Positions 49,801 through 58,443 of a stretch of 64,000 nucleotides of DNA are shown here, one piece after another. The notes beneath the pieces were generated by a model, which worked only from the letters and a program-made list of their open reading frames with translations, did no database searches and had not been told where the DNA came from. Numbering within the stretch: position 1 is the stretch's first letter; each line of letters starts with the position of its first letter. The translations under genes were made by a program, and so were the position numbers. The stretch is from Terrimesophilobacter sp044464485 (lineage in GTDB: Bacteria > Actinomycetota > Actinomycetes > Actinomycetales > Microbacteriaceae), in assembly GCA_044464485.1 (NCBI GenBank), contig JBIQLG010000003.1, forward strand, positions 186,001-250,000, in the 5' to 3' direction.

Positions 49801-51035
49801 CGGACCCCACAACGTTGCCAACGGCAGACACACCGTGGCCCGTTTCGACGTTCGCCGACAAAATCAAGGGCTGGATCGATCGTCTCGGCAGCGCCTGGGT
49901 CGAAGGTGAAATCACGCAGTGGGGAGTTTCCGGGGGAAACGTCTACGGCAAACTCAAAGACCTCGAGGTTGACGCCACCGTTGGGTTCACCATCTGGTCG
50001 TCGGTGAAGTCGAAGCTCCCCGACGACCTGAAGCAGGGCGACCGGGTCATCGCACTGCTGAAACCCAACTATTGGGTCAAAGGAGGCACCCTGTCGATGC
50101 AGGTCTTCGACATGCGCCATGTCGGTATCGGTGACCTCCTCGAAAAACTGGAGAGGCTTCGACAAAAACTGAAGGCAGAGGGCCTCTTCGACGCGGACCG
50201 AAAGAAGAAACTGCCGTTCCTTCCGCGCCGGATTGGCCTCATCACGGGCAAGGACTCCGACGCCGAGAAGGACGTACTGCGCAATGCGCAATTGCGCTGG
50301 CCCTCCGTGGAGTTCCGCGTGGATCACGCTGCTGTGCAGGGCGATCGCGCCGTCGGCGACATCATCGCCGCTCTTGGCCGACTGGATGCGGACCCTGAGG
50401 TGGATGTCATCATTGTCGCGCGGGGCGGCGGCGACTTTCAAAACCTTCTTGTTTTCAGCGACGAGGCACTTCTCCGGGCCGCAGCAGCGTGCACCACGCC
50501 TCTCGTGAGCGCGATCGGACACGAGGCAGATCGGCCGCTTCTGGACGAGATCGCAGACCTTCGAGCATCCACACCCACCGATGCCGCCAAGCGTGTCGTC
50601 CCCGATGTTGCGGACGAGCTCAGCAACGTTCATCAGGCGCGCGCGCGAATCGGCACGCGAATGACGGGGTTGATCGCGAACGAGATTTCGCGCATCGAAC
50701 AGCTTCGCTCCCGACCCGTCCTGGCGACATCGGAATGGATTCATACCGAACGCTCGGAAGATCTGACGCGCTGGGTGGCCAGGGGAGCCGAACTCATCGA
50801 CCGCGCCCTCGAGCGCGCAAACACGTCGGTCGCCGACCTCAGGAACCGGCTGCGCACCCTGTCACCACAGGGCACGCTCGATCGCGGTTACGCGATCGCG
50901 CAATCCCGCGACGGAAGGGTGTTGCGCACGACCGCCGATGCAAAACCCGGGATGTCGCTTCGTCTCACGCTTGCCGATGGATCGGTGTCAACAACTGTCG
51001 ACTATCCGGCGCATGCACCTCTCGCTGATCGGTAG
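49797..51035 (+). CDS. xseA: exonuclease VII large subunit
   Basis: 412 residues. The N-terminal OB fold (WPVSTFADKIKGWIDRLGSAWVEGEITQW) is followed by the catalytic domain with RIGLITGKDSDAEKDVLRNAQLR and DVIIVARGGGDFQNLLVFSDEALLRAAAACTTPLVSAIGHEAD. A coiled C-terminus ends GYAIAQSRDGRVL. Together with XseB it degrades single-stranded DNA from both ends. The start overlaps the previous stop, linking it to the nucleotidyltransferase-like gene. Confidence 0.96.
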   Translation: MTDPTTLPTADTPWPVSTFADKIKGWIDRLGSAWVEGEITQWGVSGGNVYGKLKDLEVDATVGFTIWSSVKSKLPDDLKQGDRVIALLKPNYWVKGGTLSMQVFDMRHVGIGDLLEKLERLRQKLKAEGLFDADRKKKLPFLPRRIGLITGKDSDAEKDVLRNAQLRWPSVEFRVDHAAVQGDRAVGDIIAALGRLDADPEVDVIIVARGGGDFQNLLVFSDEALLRAAAACTTPLVSAIGHEADRPLLDEIADLRASTPTDAAKRVVPDVADELSNVHQARARIGTRMTGLIANEISRIEQLRSRPVLATSEWIHTERSEDLTRWVARGAELIDRALERANTSVADLRNRLRTLSPQGTLDRGYAIAQSRDGRVLRTTADAKPGMSLRLTLADGSVSTTVDYPAHAPLADR

Positions 51036-51044
51036 GCTGGAGGG

Positions 51045-51302
51045 GTGGCCACGCAATCATCGTCCCCCGAATCACGCACTGATGACGTCGCTGCGCTGAG
51101 CTACGAGCAGGCGAGAGACGAACTCATCAAAGTAGTCGCGGAACTCGAACAGGGCTCTTCGACGCTGGAGGAGTCTCTTGCTCTGTGGGAGCGAGGCGAA
51201 GCTCTGGCACAGCGTTGCGAGGAATGGCTCATCGGGGCCAAGGAGCGTCTGGATGCTGCTCGTTCCGGCGTTGCGCCCGCGTCGTCGGTCGAACAGGCAT
51301 GA
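51045..51302 (+). CDS. xseB: exonuclease VII small subunit
   Basis: 85 residues. The helical XseB core SYEQARDELIKVVAELEQGSSTLEESLALWERGEALAQRCEEWL is complete. It starts at GTG with GGAGGG immediately upstream, 9 bases after xseA. Its stop overlaps the DUF4245 start by four bases. Confidence 0.94.
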   Translation: MATQSSSPESRTDDVAALSYEQARDELIKVVAELEQGSSTLEESLALWERGEALAQRCEEWLIGAKERLDAARSGVAPASSVEQA

Positions 51303-51934
51303 CCGCACACAAGCCGCCCACCGTCGTCGCTGAGCTTGGTCGCCCGGAAACTCCCGAAGAAGCCGCCGAGCGCAAAGCGAGAACCTCGCGCGTGAGACGA
51401 GAAAACCAGACGCTGTTCAATCTGGTCATTGCGCTCCTGGCGAGTCTCGCGGTAGTGGCCGTCATCATCCTCGTCGTGGTGAGGCCGGATGCTGCGCCTC
51501 CCGCGCCCGTCGATTATCGAGCCATTGCGGCAGAGGCCGATGCTTCGGTTCCCCTCGCGGTCCCTGACCTGCCCTCGACCTGGACCTCGAATTCGGCGAT
51601 CTACACTGCAACTGCGAGCGACGGGGTCGCCAACTGGTACGTCGGCTTCATTACACCGAAACACCAGTTCATCGGAATGCGTCAGGGTGTCGACGCAAAT
51701 CCGACGTGGCTCGCCAATCAACTCGCCGCAGCGACGCCGACAGGGTCGACAACGATCGCCGGCATCACCTGGAACGTTTACGACCGTCGCGACGCGAAAG
51801 ACCCCGGAAATCTCGCGTACGCGATGTCCACCGTCGGCGCGAGGAGCACCGTGGCGATTTTCGGCACCGCCACTCCGGACGAGTTCGAAGAACTTGCCGA
51901 GAGACTCGCACCCGCGCTTTCTGCCGATCACTGA
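51299..51934 (+). CDS. DUF4245-family membrane-anchored protein
   Basis: 211 residues from the ATG at 51299. A charged cytoplasmic N-terminus (ERKARTSRVRRENQ) precedes one membrane helix (LFNLVIALLASLAVVAVIILVVV), then an extracytoplasmic domain with LPSTWTSNSA, WYVGFITPKHQFIGMRQG and GTATPDEFEELAERL. This family is widespread in actinobacteria next to xseAB and glpX/fumC, with no known activity. Confidence 0.88.
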   Translation: MTAHKPPTVVAELGRPETPEEAAERKARTSRVRRENQTLFNLVIALLASLAVVAVIILVVVRPDAAPPAPVDYRAIAAEADASVPLAVPDLPSTWTSNSAIYTATASDGVANWYVGFITPKHQFIGMRQGVDANPTWLANQLAAATPTGSTTIAGITWNVYDRRDAKDPGNLAYAMSTVGARSTVAIFGTATPDEFEELAERLAPALSADH

Positions 51935-51948
51935 ATGAAAGGTCGAGG

Positions 51949-52590
51949 ATGACAACTCCGACAACAACTCCTGCTCAAGCCTGGCGCGAAATGGTGCGTG
52001 GCAACGAACGATTTATCAACGGCACTCCGCGGCATCCGCGTCAGGACGTGGAGCGGCGAGGCGAGCTCATCGGCACCCAGACGCCGCACGCCACCCTCTT
52101 CGGTTGCAGCGACTCGCGCCTCGCGGCCGAAATCATTTTCGACAAAGGTCTCGGCGACTTGTTCGTCATCCGAAACGCGGGTCAGGTCATCTCGGAGTCG
52201 GTGATCGGCTCGCTCGAATATTCCGTCGCGGTGCTGGGGGTGCCGCTCATCGTCGTTCTCGGCCACGACGAATGCGGTGCCGTGCGAGCCGCCATCGACA
52301 GTCAGGGACCAGACGCTCCGGCGATTTCTCCCCACATCGAACATCTCATCGCACCCATCACGGTCGCGGTCCGCGACATGAGCAAGGACCTTCCGGCCGG
52401 CGAGCTTCCCGACGCGACCGACGTGGGTCGTGCCCACTTGCGTTCCACAATCGCGGAAATGGTTGCGGGATCCGAGCTTCTCAGTTCTGCCATCGCTGAA
52501 GGTACGCTGGCTATCGTGGGCGCCAATTACCGCCTGTTGGAAGGCAGGGCCGTGCGTGATGTCGTCGTCGGCGACATCGGCGAATCCTGA
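51949..52590 (+). CDS. beta-class carbonic anhydrase
   Basis: 213 residues. Zinc site FGCSDSR (C53, D55, R57) and LGHDECGAV (H106, C109), plus VIRNAGQVI and the GSLEYSVAVLGV strand. It interconverts CO2 and bicarbonate in the cytoplasm. It starts 14 bases after DUF4245 with AAAGG upstream. Likely part of the same transcript. Confidence 0.95.
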   Translation: MTTPTTTPAQAWREMVRGNERFINGTPRHPRQDVERRGELIGTQTPHATLFGCSDSRLAAEIIFDKGLGDLFVIRNAGQVISESVIGSLEYSVAVLGVPLIVVLGHDECGAVRAAIDSQGPDAPAISPHIEHLIAPITVAVRDMSKDLPAGELPDATDVGRAHLRSTIAEMVAGSELLSSAIAEGTLAIVGANYRLLEGRAVRDVVVGDIGES

Positions 52591-52605
52591 TTCGCGCGGC
52601 GCGAA
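52591..52605 (+). terminator. small stem-loop after carbonic anhydrase
   Basis: TTCGCG-CGG-CGCGAA, a 6-bp stem with a 3-base loop directly after the stop codon and before fumC. Without a U-run it may only attenuate. Confidence 0.35.
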
Positions 52606-52646
52606 CATTCACGACCAACCGATTAACGAAAAAGGATGATGCTCCC

Positions 52647-54044
52647 GTGAGTACACAAGGCGAGTTCCGCATCGAACACGACACCATGGGCGAGGTGAGG
52701 GTGCCCGCAACCGCACTCTATTCCGCGCAAACTCAGCGTGCGGTCGAGAATTTTCCCATCTCCGGCTCGGGTCTTGAGCCGGCCCAGATCGTGGCACTCG
52801 CGCGAGTGAAGCGCTCGGCGGCGATAGTCAATGGCGCGCTGGGCGTCATCGACTCCACCGTCGCCGAGGCCATCGCCGCCGCGGCGCAACTCATCATCGA
52901 TGGTGCCCACCACGATCAGTTCCCCATCGACGTGTATCAAACCGGCAGCGGAACATCCTCCAATATGAACATGAACGAAGTGCTCGCCAATCTTGCGACC
53001 ACCGCCTTGGGAACCCCGGTGCACCCCAACGATCACGTCAATGCATCCCAGTCCTCCAACGACGTGTTCCCCACATCGGTTCACGTCGCCGTGACGGGAG
53101 CCCTGCTCAATGACCTGATTCCCGCCCTCGACCGGCTCGCGTTGTCTTTGGAAAAGAAAGCACACGAGTGGTCACGCGTCGTCAAGTCCGGCAGAACTCA
53201 CCTGATGGATGCCACCCCGGTCACGCTCGGACAGGAGTTCGGCGGATACGCCAGACAGATTCGACTCGGTATCGAACGCGTCAATGCAACCATTCCTCGA
53301 GTGGCGGAGGTTCCTCTCGGCGGCACCGCCGTGGGCACCGGAATCAATACCCCGAAGGGTTTCCCTCACCAGGTCATCGCCGAGCTCGCCAAGGAATCCG
53401 GGCTGCCCTTGACCGAAGCAGAGGACCACTTCGAAGCGCAGGGAGCGCGCGACGGCCTCGTGGAGGCATCCGGCGCGCTTCGAGTGATCGCCGTCAGCCT
53501 CACAAAAATCTGCAACGATCTGCGCTGGATGGGCTCAGGGCCCAACACGGGCCTTGCAGAGATCCACATCCCGGACCTGCAGCCGGGTTCATCCATCATG
53601 CCGGGGAAAGTCAATCCCGTTATCCCGGAAGCCGTGCTCATGGTGTGTGCGCGGGTCATCGGAAATGACGCGACGATTGCCTGGGGGGGCGCGAGCGGTT
53701 CCTTCGAACTGAACGTGGCTATCCCGGTCATGGGCACGGCACTGCTGGAATCGATTCGCCTGCTGTCGAACTCGAGCAGGCTCCTTGCCGACACGACGGT
53801 GGACGGGTTGAAAGCCAATGTCGAGCGTGCTCGAGCCCTGGCGGAGTCCTCCCCCTCCATCGTGACCCCGCTCAACCGGGTGATCGGATACGAGGCCGCC
53901 GCGAAAGTGGCGAAAAACGCGGTTGCGCGCGGAATCACGATTCGAGATTCCGTGCTGGAACTCGGCTTCGTCGAGCGCGGCGACATCACCGAAGAGCAGC
54001 TCGATTCGCTCCTCGATGTGCTCAGCATGACCCACCCCGGCTAG
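52647..54044 (+). CDS. fumC: fumarate hydratase, class II
   Basis: 465 residues, normal for FumC. TGSGTSSNMNMNEV, THLMDATPVTLGQEF, and the superfamily signature GSSIMPGKVNPVIPE are present. The chain opens EFRIEHDTMGEVRVP, as in all members. It hydrates fumarate to malate in the TCA cycle and needs no iron-sulfur cluster. GTG start with AAAGGA about 11 bases upstream; a short ATG-ATG reading frame overlaps the leader. Confidence 0.96.
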   Translation: MSTQGEFRIEHDTMGEVRVPATALYSAQTQRAVENFPISGSGLEPAQIVALARVKRSAAIVNGALGVIDSTVAEAIAAAAQLIIDGAHHDQFPIDVYQTGSGTSSNMNMNEVLANLATTALGTPVHPNDHVNASQSSNDVFPTSVHVAVTGALLNDLIPALDRLALSLEKKAHEWSRVVKSGRTHLMDATPVTLGQEFGGYARQIRLGIERVNATIPRVAEVPLGGTAVGTGINTPKGFPHQVIAELAKESGLPLTEAEDHFEAQGARDGLVEASGALRVIAVSLTKICNDLRWMGSGPNTGLAEIHIPDLQPGSSIMPGKVNPVIPEAVLMVCARVIGNDATIAWGGASGSFELNVAIPVMGTALLESIRLLSNSSRLLADTTVDGLKANVERARALAESSPSIVTPLNRVIGYEAAAKVAKNAVARGITIRDSVLELGFVERGDITEEQLDSLLDVLSMTHPG

Positions 54045-54079
54045 GTCAGGTTTTGCTCGATTTTCAAGCGGGAGATTCG

Positions 54080-54850
54080 CTATTTCTCGAGAACGACCTC
54101 ACGGATCGGGGTGCCATCGAGCGTTGTCACCGCGCGATGATCGAGCGGTCCCGACAGCGCAATCGGAATGAGCGTCGGCGTGTTGGCGGCGCTCGCCAAG
54201 ACGCTGCACGCGGTGACGTTCGCGGCGTTGGAACCATCCTTGGGGCTGGCCTGGCCGTAATAGACGCCGACGGCGACGCTGTCATCCGATTCCCGCACCG
54301 TCACGTGGTGCGGAAAACACTTCGGATCTCCGTACACCTCGACGACGAGCATCGCGGAATCGAGCGCCGCGAATCCCGGCTTGGGATCTGCGCCCACCAG
54401 ACCGTTTTCCTCCGTGGCGTCAGGGAGCGAGAATTTCTTGAGATCGAACAAATACGGCGGTTGGCGCGACTTGCCCGAAACCTCCTGATACGCAATGATC
54501 GGCTGATCGACGAGTCCGGCGGGAACGTCACCGCTGGCACGCACGACGCGGTTGACGACGACGGGTACCGGCTTCCCCCACAGCGTCTCCGCGATCGTGG
54601 GCGGTGACGGAGGAGGCGGCTGTCGCGCCAATTCGACCTGATACACGAGCACACCGCTCACGACCATGCTCACGATCCCGAGCGCCGCGGCCACGCGCTG
54701 CAACAGGAACGCGACTCCGCTGGGCTCGTTGGCGTAAGGGTCGCTGACACTCCAGCTGGCGAGAATTTTCCACTGGCTTCGGGGTGCGAGCAAACCCCAC
54801 ACGAACATGATGCCCAAACTCACGAGAACGATGAGAATGGCTGTGGTCAC
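54080..54850 (-). CDS. membrane-anchored protein of unknown function
   Basis: 256 residues. Two hydrophobic helices (AILIVLVSLGIMFVWGLLA and LLQRVAAALGIVSMVVSGVLVYQV) are followed by a proline-rich linker (PPPPSPP) and an exported-looking domain with PVPVVVNRVVRASGD, YLFDLKKFSLPDATEE and PKCFPHHVTVRE (single cysteines). I do not recognise the family. The GTG at 54850 has TAAAGT six bases upstream (leaderless), so although 21 bases behind phoH it may be transcribed on its own. Confidence 0.65.
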   Translation of the reverse strand: MTTAILIVLVSLGIMFVWGLLAPRSQWKILASWSVSDPYANEPSGVAFLLQRVAAALGIVSMVVSGVLVYQVELARQPPPPSPPTIAETLWGKPVPVVVNRVVRASGDVPAGLVDQPIIAYQEVSGKSRQPPYLFDLKKFSLPDATEENGLVGADPKPGFAALDSAMLVVEVYGDPKCFPHHVTVRESDDSVAVGVYYGQASPKDGSNAANVTACSVLASAANTPTLIPIALSGPLDHRAVTTLDGTPIREVVLEK

Positions 54851-54856
54851 TCCTCG

Positions 54857-54862
54857 ACTTTA
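54857..54862 (-). promoter_or_regulatory. -10 of leaderless membrane-protein gene
   Basis: Minus strand TAAAGT with six bases before the GTG at 54850. A GAGG also lies in that interval, so a leadered start cannot be excluded. Confidence 0.4.
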
Positions 54863-54871
54863 ACAGGTCGA

Positions 54872-56242
54872 TCAGGCCACTTCGTTTCCTTCCAGCAGTT
54901 CTGTGATCAATGCGGCAATATCACTGCGCTCCGATCGCGTGAGCGTGACGTGGCCGAAGAGCGAATGCCCCTTGAGAGTTTCGATGACCGACGCGACTCC
55001 GTCATGCCGGCCGACGCGCAGGTTGTCGCGCTGCGCGACATCGTGCGTCAGGATGACGCGCGAGTTTTGCCCGATGCGGCTGAGGACCGTAAGCAGGACG
55101 TTTCGTTCGAGAGACTGCGCCTCATCGACGATCACGAATGCGTCGTGCAGGGAGCGCCCTCGAATGTGCGTGAGCGGAAGCACTTCAAGCAGACCGCGCT
55201 CCAGGACCTCGTCGAGCACGTTCTGGGAGACCACGGAACCCAAAGTGTCGAAAACCGCCTGAGCCCACGGGTTCATCTTTTCGGCCGCATCCCCCGGCAA
55301 ATATCCCAGTTCCTGACCACCCACCGCATAGAGCGGGCGGAACACCATGATCTTGCGGTGCTGCTGTCGCTCCAGCACCGCCTCGAGTCCCGCGCACAGG
55401 GCAAGCGCAGACTTTCCGGTTCCCGCACGGCCGCCGAGCGAGACAATGCCCAAATCGGGGTCGAGAAGCATGTCGATGGCGAGGCGCTGCTCGGCGGATC
55501 GACCGTGCAGGCCGAAGATGTCGCGGTCACCCCGTACGAGTCTCAGCATCCCGGGACCCACCACTCGACCGAGAGCGGAACCGCGATCCGAGTGGATGAC
55601 AAGCCCGGTATTGATCGTGGCGTCCTGGACGAGCGGGGTCTCGAGAGACTCCTGATCGTACAAAGCAGACATCTCGTTCGAGCCGAGAGTAATTTCCGCC
55701 ATACTCGTCCAGCCGGAATCGACCGCGAGTTCTGCACGATACTCTTCGGCTGCGAGTCCCACCGATGCCGCCTTGACCCGCAGTGGTAGGTCCTTGGAGA
55801 CCACCGTCACATTGAGTCCGTCTCCCGCGAGGTTCAACGCAACGGCGAGAATGCGCGAATCGTTGTCGCCGAGTCGCAACCCCGACGGCAAAACTTCGGT
55901 ATTCGTGTGATTCAACTCGACGCGAAGACTGCCGCCGTCACCGATCGCCACCGGGAAATCGAGTCGTTCATGCTTGATGCGAAGTTCATCGAGCAGCCGC
56001 AGCGCCTGCCGGGCAAAATACCCGATTTCGGGGTCATGGCGTTTGGCCTCGAGTTCGCTGATCACCACAACGGGAAGGACTATCGCGTGCTCGGCGAACC
56101 TGAAAATCGCTTTCGGATCCGAGAGCAGCACGGATGTGTCGAGAACGTAAGTCTTCTCAGCCTGCAAAACCACCTCCCCCGCATCCGTCAACTTCTTTGT
56201 CTTCGGCTGGGAGTTGCTGGTTGTGGCCACTTGCGGCTCCAT
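54872..56242 (-). CDS. PIN domain-PhoH fusion ATPase (PhoH2)
   Basis: 456 residues. The N-terminal PIN domain begins at about residue 32 (YVLDTSVLLSDP, with acidic D35 and later DNDSRILAVAL). The PhoH RNA-helicase-like ATPase is C-terminal: GRAGTGKSALALCAGL (Walker A), VFRPLYAVGGQELGYLPGD, FVIVDEAQSLERNVLL (Walker B). These fusions unwind and cut RNA and in some bacteria lie with toxin-like systems; here there is no small partner gene. The first 30 residues are polar and may not be translated: a TTG or GTG near 56167 with GGGGGAGG upstream is an alternative start. Confidence 0.87.
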   Translation of the reverse strand: MEPQVATTSNSQPKTKKLTDAGEVVLQAEKTYVLDTSVLLSDPKAIFRFAEHAIVLPVVVISELEAKRHDPEIGYFARQALRLLDELRIKHERLDFPVAIGDGGSLRVELNHTNTEVLPSGLRLGDNDSRILAVALNLAGDGLNVTVVSKDLPLRVKAASVGLAAEEYRAELAVDSGWTSMAEITLGSNEMSALYDQESLETPLVQDATINTGLVIHSDRGSALGRVVGPGMLRLVRGDRDIFGLHGRSAEQRLAIDMLLDPDLGIVSLGGRAGTGKSALALCAGLEAVLERQQHRKIMVFRPLYAVGGQELGYLPGDAAEKMNPWAQAVFDTLGSVVSQNVLDEVLERGLLEVLPLTHIRGRSLHDAFVIVDEAQSLERNVLLTVLSRIGQNSRVILTHDVAQRDNLRVGRHDGVASVIETLKGHSLFGHVTLTRSERSDIAALITELLEGNEVA

Positions 56243-56244
56243 CC

Positions 56245-56262
56245 CCGAGCGCCTGCGCTCGG
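56245..56262. repeat. 18-base palindrome just upstream of phoH start
   Basis: CCGAGCGC-CT-GCGCTCGG, an 8-bp perfect inverted repeat with a 2-base centre, three bases from the phoH ATG. It could be an operator or a hairpin that hides the start. Confidence 0.45.
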
Positions 56263-56430
56263 ATCATGTCTGTCGCGGCCAACTCAGGGTCAAAAGCGAA
56301 CTTGTGTGGCCGCTTCAGTCAGGCGCCATGCCCGATGGTTCGACGCTACGTGCCCGCGCCCGGTTGCGCTGTTCGACACGCGGAGTTCGACAAGGCAGGT
56401 TCGCTCCCCGAAGCGCTGACAATGCTCCGA

Positions 56431-57558
56431 TCACAGGGTCGTGGTGACGCCGAATGCTCTCAGTGCGGTGGCGAGCATATCGAAAGTCTCGTCGCTCGTG
56501 CTCACGTGCGCACTCACCCGAATGTTGGTGTCGCGCACGGTGACCGTGATTCCCTGATTGTGGAGAGCTGCCGCGAGAGCCGTGAGGTGATCGGCCGCCG
56601 GTTCGAGCACCACGATTCCGGCGCGCTCGTGATCTTCTCGGGGCGAGGAGACGGGAACTCCGAATTCATCCGCGATGTCGATGACGCGCGACGCGGTCGC
56701 CAGCACGCGGCGGGAGACATCGCCGATTCCGACCTCGTGGATTTGCTCCAGCGCCGCGGCGAGACGCGCTTGCGCGGCCGGGCTCGGATTCGTCACCTGG
56801 AATGCACGAACGCCCTGGGCTGGTGGAGGTACCGCGCCAGTCGGTATGGGGCCATCATCCGTGGCGTTGAAGCCCGACAGTACGGGAGCGATATGGTCGC
56901 GGGCGCGATCGCTCATCGCGAGAAATCCGGTGCCCCAGCCTGCGCGAGCCCACTTTTGCCCGCCCGAGACCACGACATCCGCGAGGGTATAGTCGACGTC
57001 CGCCACGGAGAAACCCTGAATGGCATCCACGATGAGCAGTCGGTCCCCGATGACCTGGCGTATTCCCTCAAGATCGACGAGATACCCCGTGCGGTAGTCC
57101 ACGAGACTCACCGCCACAGCCGTGACATCGGGCGCAAGCTGCTGCTTGATCGAACCCGGGGTCACTCGCCCGTAATCGGTTTCCAGCCACCGTGGTGACA
57201 GCTTGCCCATCGCTTCCGAAGCCCGAACCGCAGCGAACGCGGCGCTCGGAAACTCCTGCGGCGAGAGGAGGACTACGCCTCCGAGGCCGAACATGACGTG
57301 CATGAGTCCCTCGCTTGTATTCGGCTGAAAGACCACGTTTTTTTCGGCAAATCCCGTGAGGCTGCCCACGGCACGTCGTACCCTCAGGTCGACATCGACG
57401 AAGGAGTCCAGGCTCGCGTAGCGCGCTGTTCGCAGAAATTCCAGATACGCGCGTTTCTCCTCGACCACCGTGCGGGCAAGCGGGCCGATTCTCCCGAAAT
57501 CCAGGTACCCCGGTTGCTCGTCGAACTGAACCGCGAAGTCGTCAATCGTCAGCATCAT
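56431..57558 (-). CDS. class V aminotransferase (cysteine desulfurase/isopenicillin-epimerase-like)
   Basis: 375 residues from the ATG at 57558. It has a fold-type I aminotransferase pattern: QPNTSEGLMHVMFGLGG, LLIVDAIQGFSVADVDYTLADVVVSGGQKWARAGWGTGFLAMS with the Schiff-base lysine in GGQKW, and ERAGIVVLEP. No conserved cysteine loop of true desulfurases is evident. The substrate is unknown. It starts 27 bases after the uppS stop in the same direction, with a GTGCC/GGCAC inverted repeat in that gap. Confidence 0.85.
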   Translation of the reverse strand: MMLTIDDFAVQFDEQPGYLDFGRIGPLARTVVEEKRAYLEFLRTARYASLDSFVDVDLRVRRAVGSLTGFAEKNVVFQPNTSEGLMHVMFGLGGVVLLSPQEFPSAAFAAVRASEAMGKLSPRWLETDYGRVTPGSIKQQLAPDVTAVAVSLVDYRTGYLVDLEGIRQVIGDRLLIVDAIQGFSVADVDYTLADVVVSGGQKWARAGWGTGFLAMSDRARDHIAPVLSGFNATDDGPIPTGAVPPPAQGVRAFQVTNPSPAAQARLAAALEQIHEVGIGDVSRRVLATASRVIDIADEFGVPVSSPREDHERAGIVVLEPAADHLTALAAALHNQGITVTVRDTNIRVSAHVSTSDETFDMLATALRAFGVTTTL

Positions 57559-57585
57559 GTCAGTGTGCCACGTCAGGCACAACGA

Positions 57586-58371
57586 TTACTGGCCGAATCT
57601 GCGCACCCGCGTGGCGAAGTCGCGCATGGCGCGCAGAAAGTCCACCTCGCGCAAGTCCGGGCCGAGTGCCTCCACAAAATAAAACTCGCTGTGCGCGCTC
57701 TGCCACAGCATGAAGTCGCTCAGCCGTTGCTCGCCCGAGGTGCGGATGACGAGGTCCGGATCCGGCTGCCCACCCGTGTACAAGTGTTCCCCGATCAGTT
57801 CCGGTGTCAGCACCTCGGCGAGCGCATCAAGCGACTTGCCCTCCGACGCGTGCTGACGAACAATGCTGCGCATGGCATCCGCGATTTCTCTGCGGCCGCC
57901 ATAGCCCACCGCGAGATTGATGTGCATTCCGGTGTTGTTGCTCGTGCGATGCTCCGCGGCGGCAAGGCTCGCGGCGAGCGCCTCGGGCAGATTTTCGCTG
58001 GAGCCCACGTGCTGCACCCGCCAGTCTCGAAAATGGGATAGTTCGTCTGCGAGGTCGGCAATTATCTCAAACAGATCGTGCAGTTCACCCTCTGCCCGGC
58101 CGCCCAGGTTATCCGTGGACAGCAAATAGAGTGTCGTGACTTTGACCCCGAAGTCGTCACACCACACGAGAAATTCTCTGAACTTTGCGGCACCGGCCCG
58201 GTGACCGTGGCCGACGGATACCAAAGAGTTTTGCCTGGCCCACCGGCGATTGCCGTCAAGGATCATAGCGACGTGCCGCGGCGCTGGAAGCCCGGCCAAT
58301 TCGCGGCGGAGCCTCTTCTGGTACAGACCATAGAGAATTCCGCTGCCCAACGGTAGTTCTCTCTTCGACAC
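57586..58371 (-). CDS. uppS: cis-prenyl transferase (undecaprenyl/decaprenyl diphosphate synthase family)
   Basis: 261 residues. MILDGNRRWARQN (catalytic Asp), GHRAGAAKFREFLVWCDDFGV, LYLLSTDNLGG, and C-terminal RTSGEQRLSDFMLWQSAHSEFYF are the five conserved regions. The product chain length is unclear; actinobacteria have both long-chain and short-chain (Z-farnesyl) enzymes. The GTG at 58371 has TAACGT six bases upstream (leaderless). Confidence 0.93.
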   Translation of the reverse strand: MSKRELPLGSGILYGLYQKRLRRELAGLPAPRHVAMILDGNRRWARQNSLVSVGHGHRAGAAKFREFLVWCDDFGVKVTTLYLLSTDNLGGRAEGELHDLFEIIADLADELSHFRDWRVQHVGSSENLPEALAASLAAAEHRTSNNTGMHINLAVGYGGRREIADAMRSIVRQHASEGKSLDALAEVLTPELIGEHLYTGGQPDPDLVIRTSGEQRLSDFMLWQSAHSEFYFVEALGPDLREVDFLRAMRDFATRVRRFGQ

Positions 58372-58377
58372 ACAGCT

Positions 58378-58383
58378 ACGTTA
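58378..58383 (-). promoter_or_regulatory. -10 of leaderless uppS promoter
   Basis: Minus strand TAACGT with six bases before the GTG at 58371. Confidence 0.5.
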
Positions 58384-58431
58384 GTGCACGAGTGGCGGAA
58401 AAATTCACGGTCTCCTGTTATCACCGGCACC

Positions 58432-58437
58432 TAGGCT
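58432..58437 (+). promoter_or_regulatory. -10 of leaderless PAQR gene
   Basis: TAGGCT with six bases before the ATG at 58444. No -35 found at the expected distance. Confidence 0.5.
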
Positions 58438-58443
58438 TGGGAC

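Noticed and set aside
51030..51047. TAGGCT six bases before the xseB GTG as a leaderless promoter
   Set aside because: It includes the xseA stop codon and is followed by a strong GGAGGG ribosome site; coupling with xseA explains the start better.
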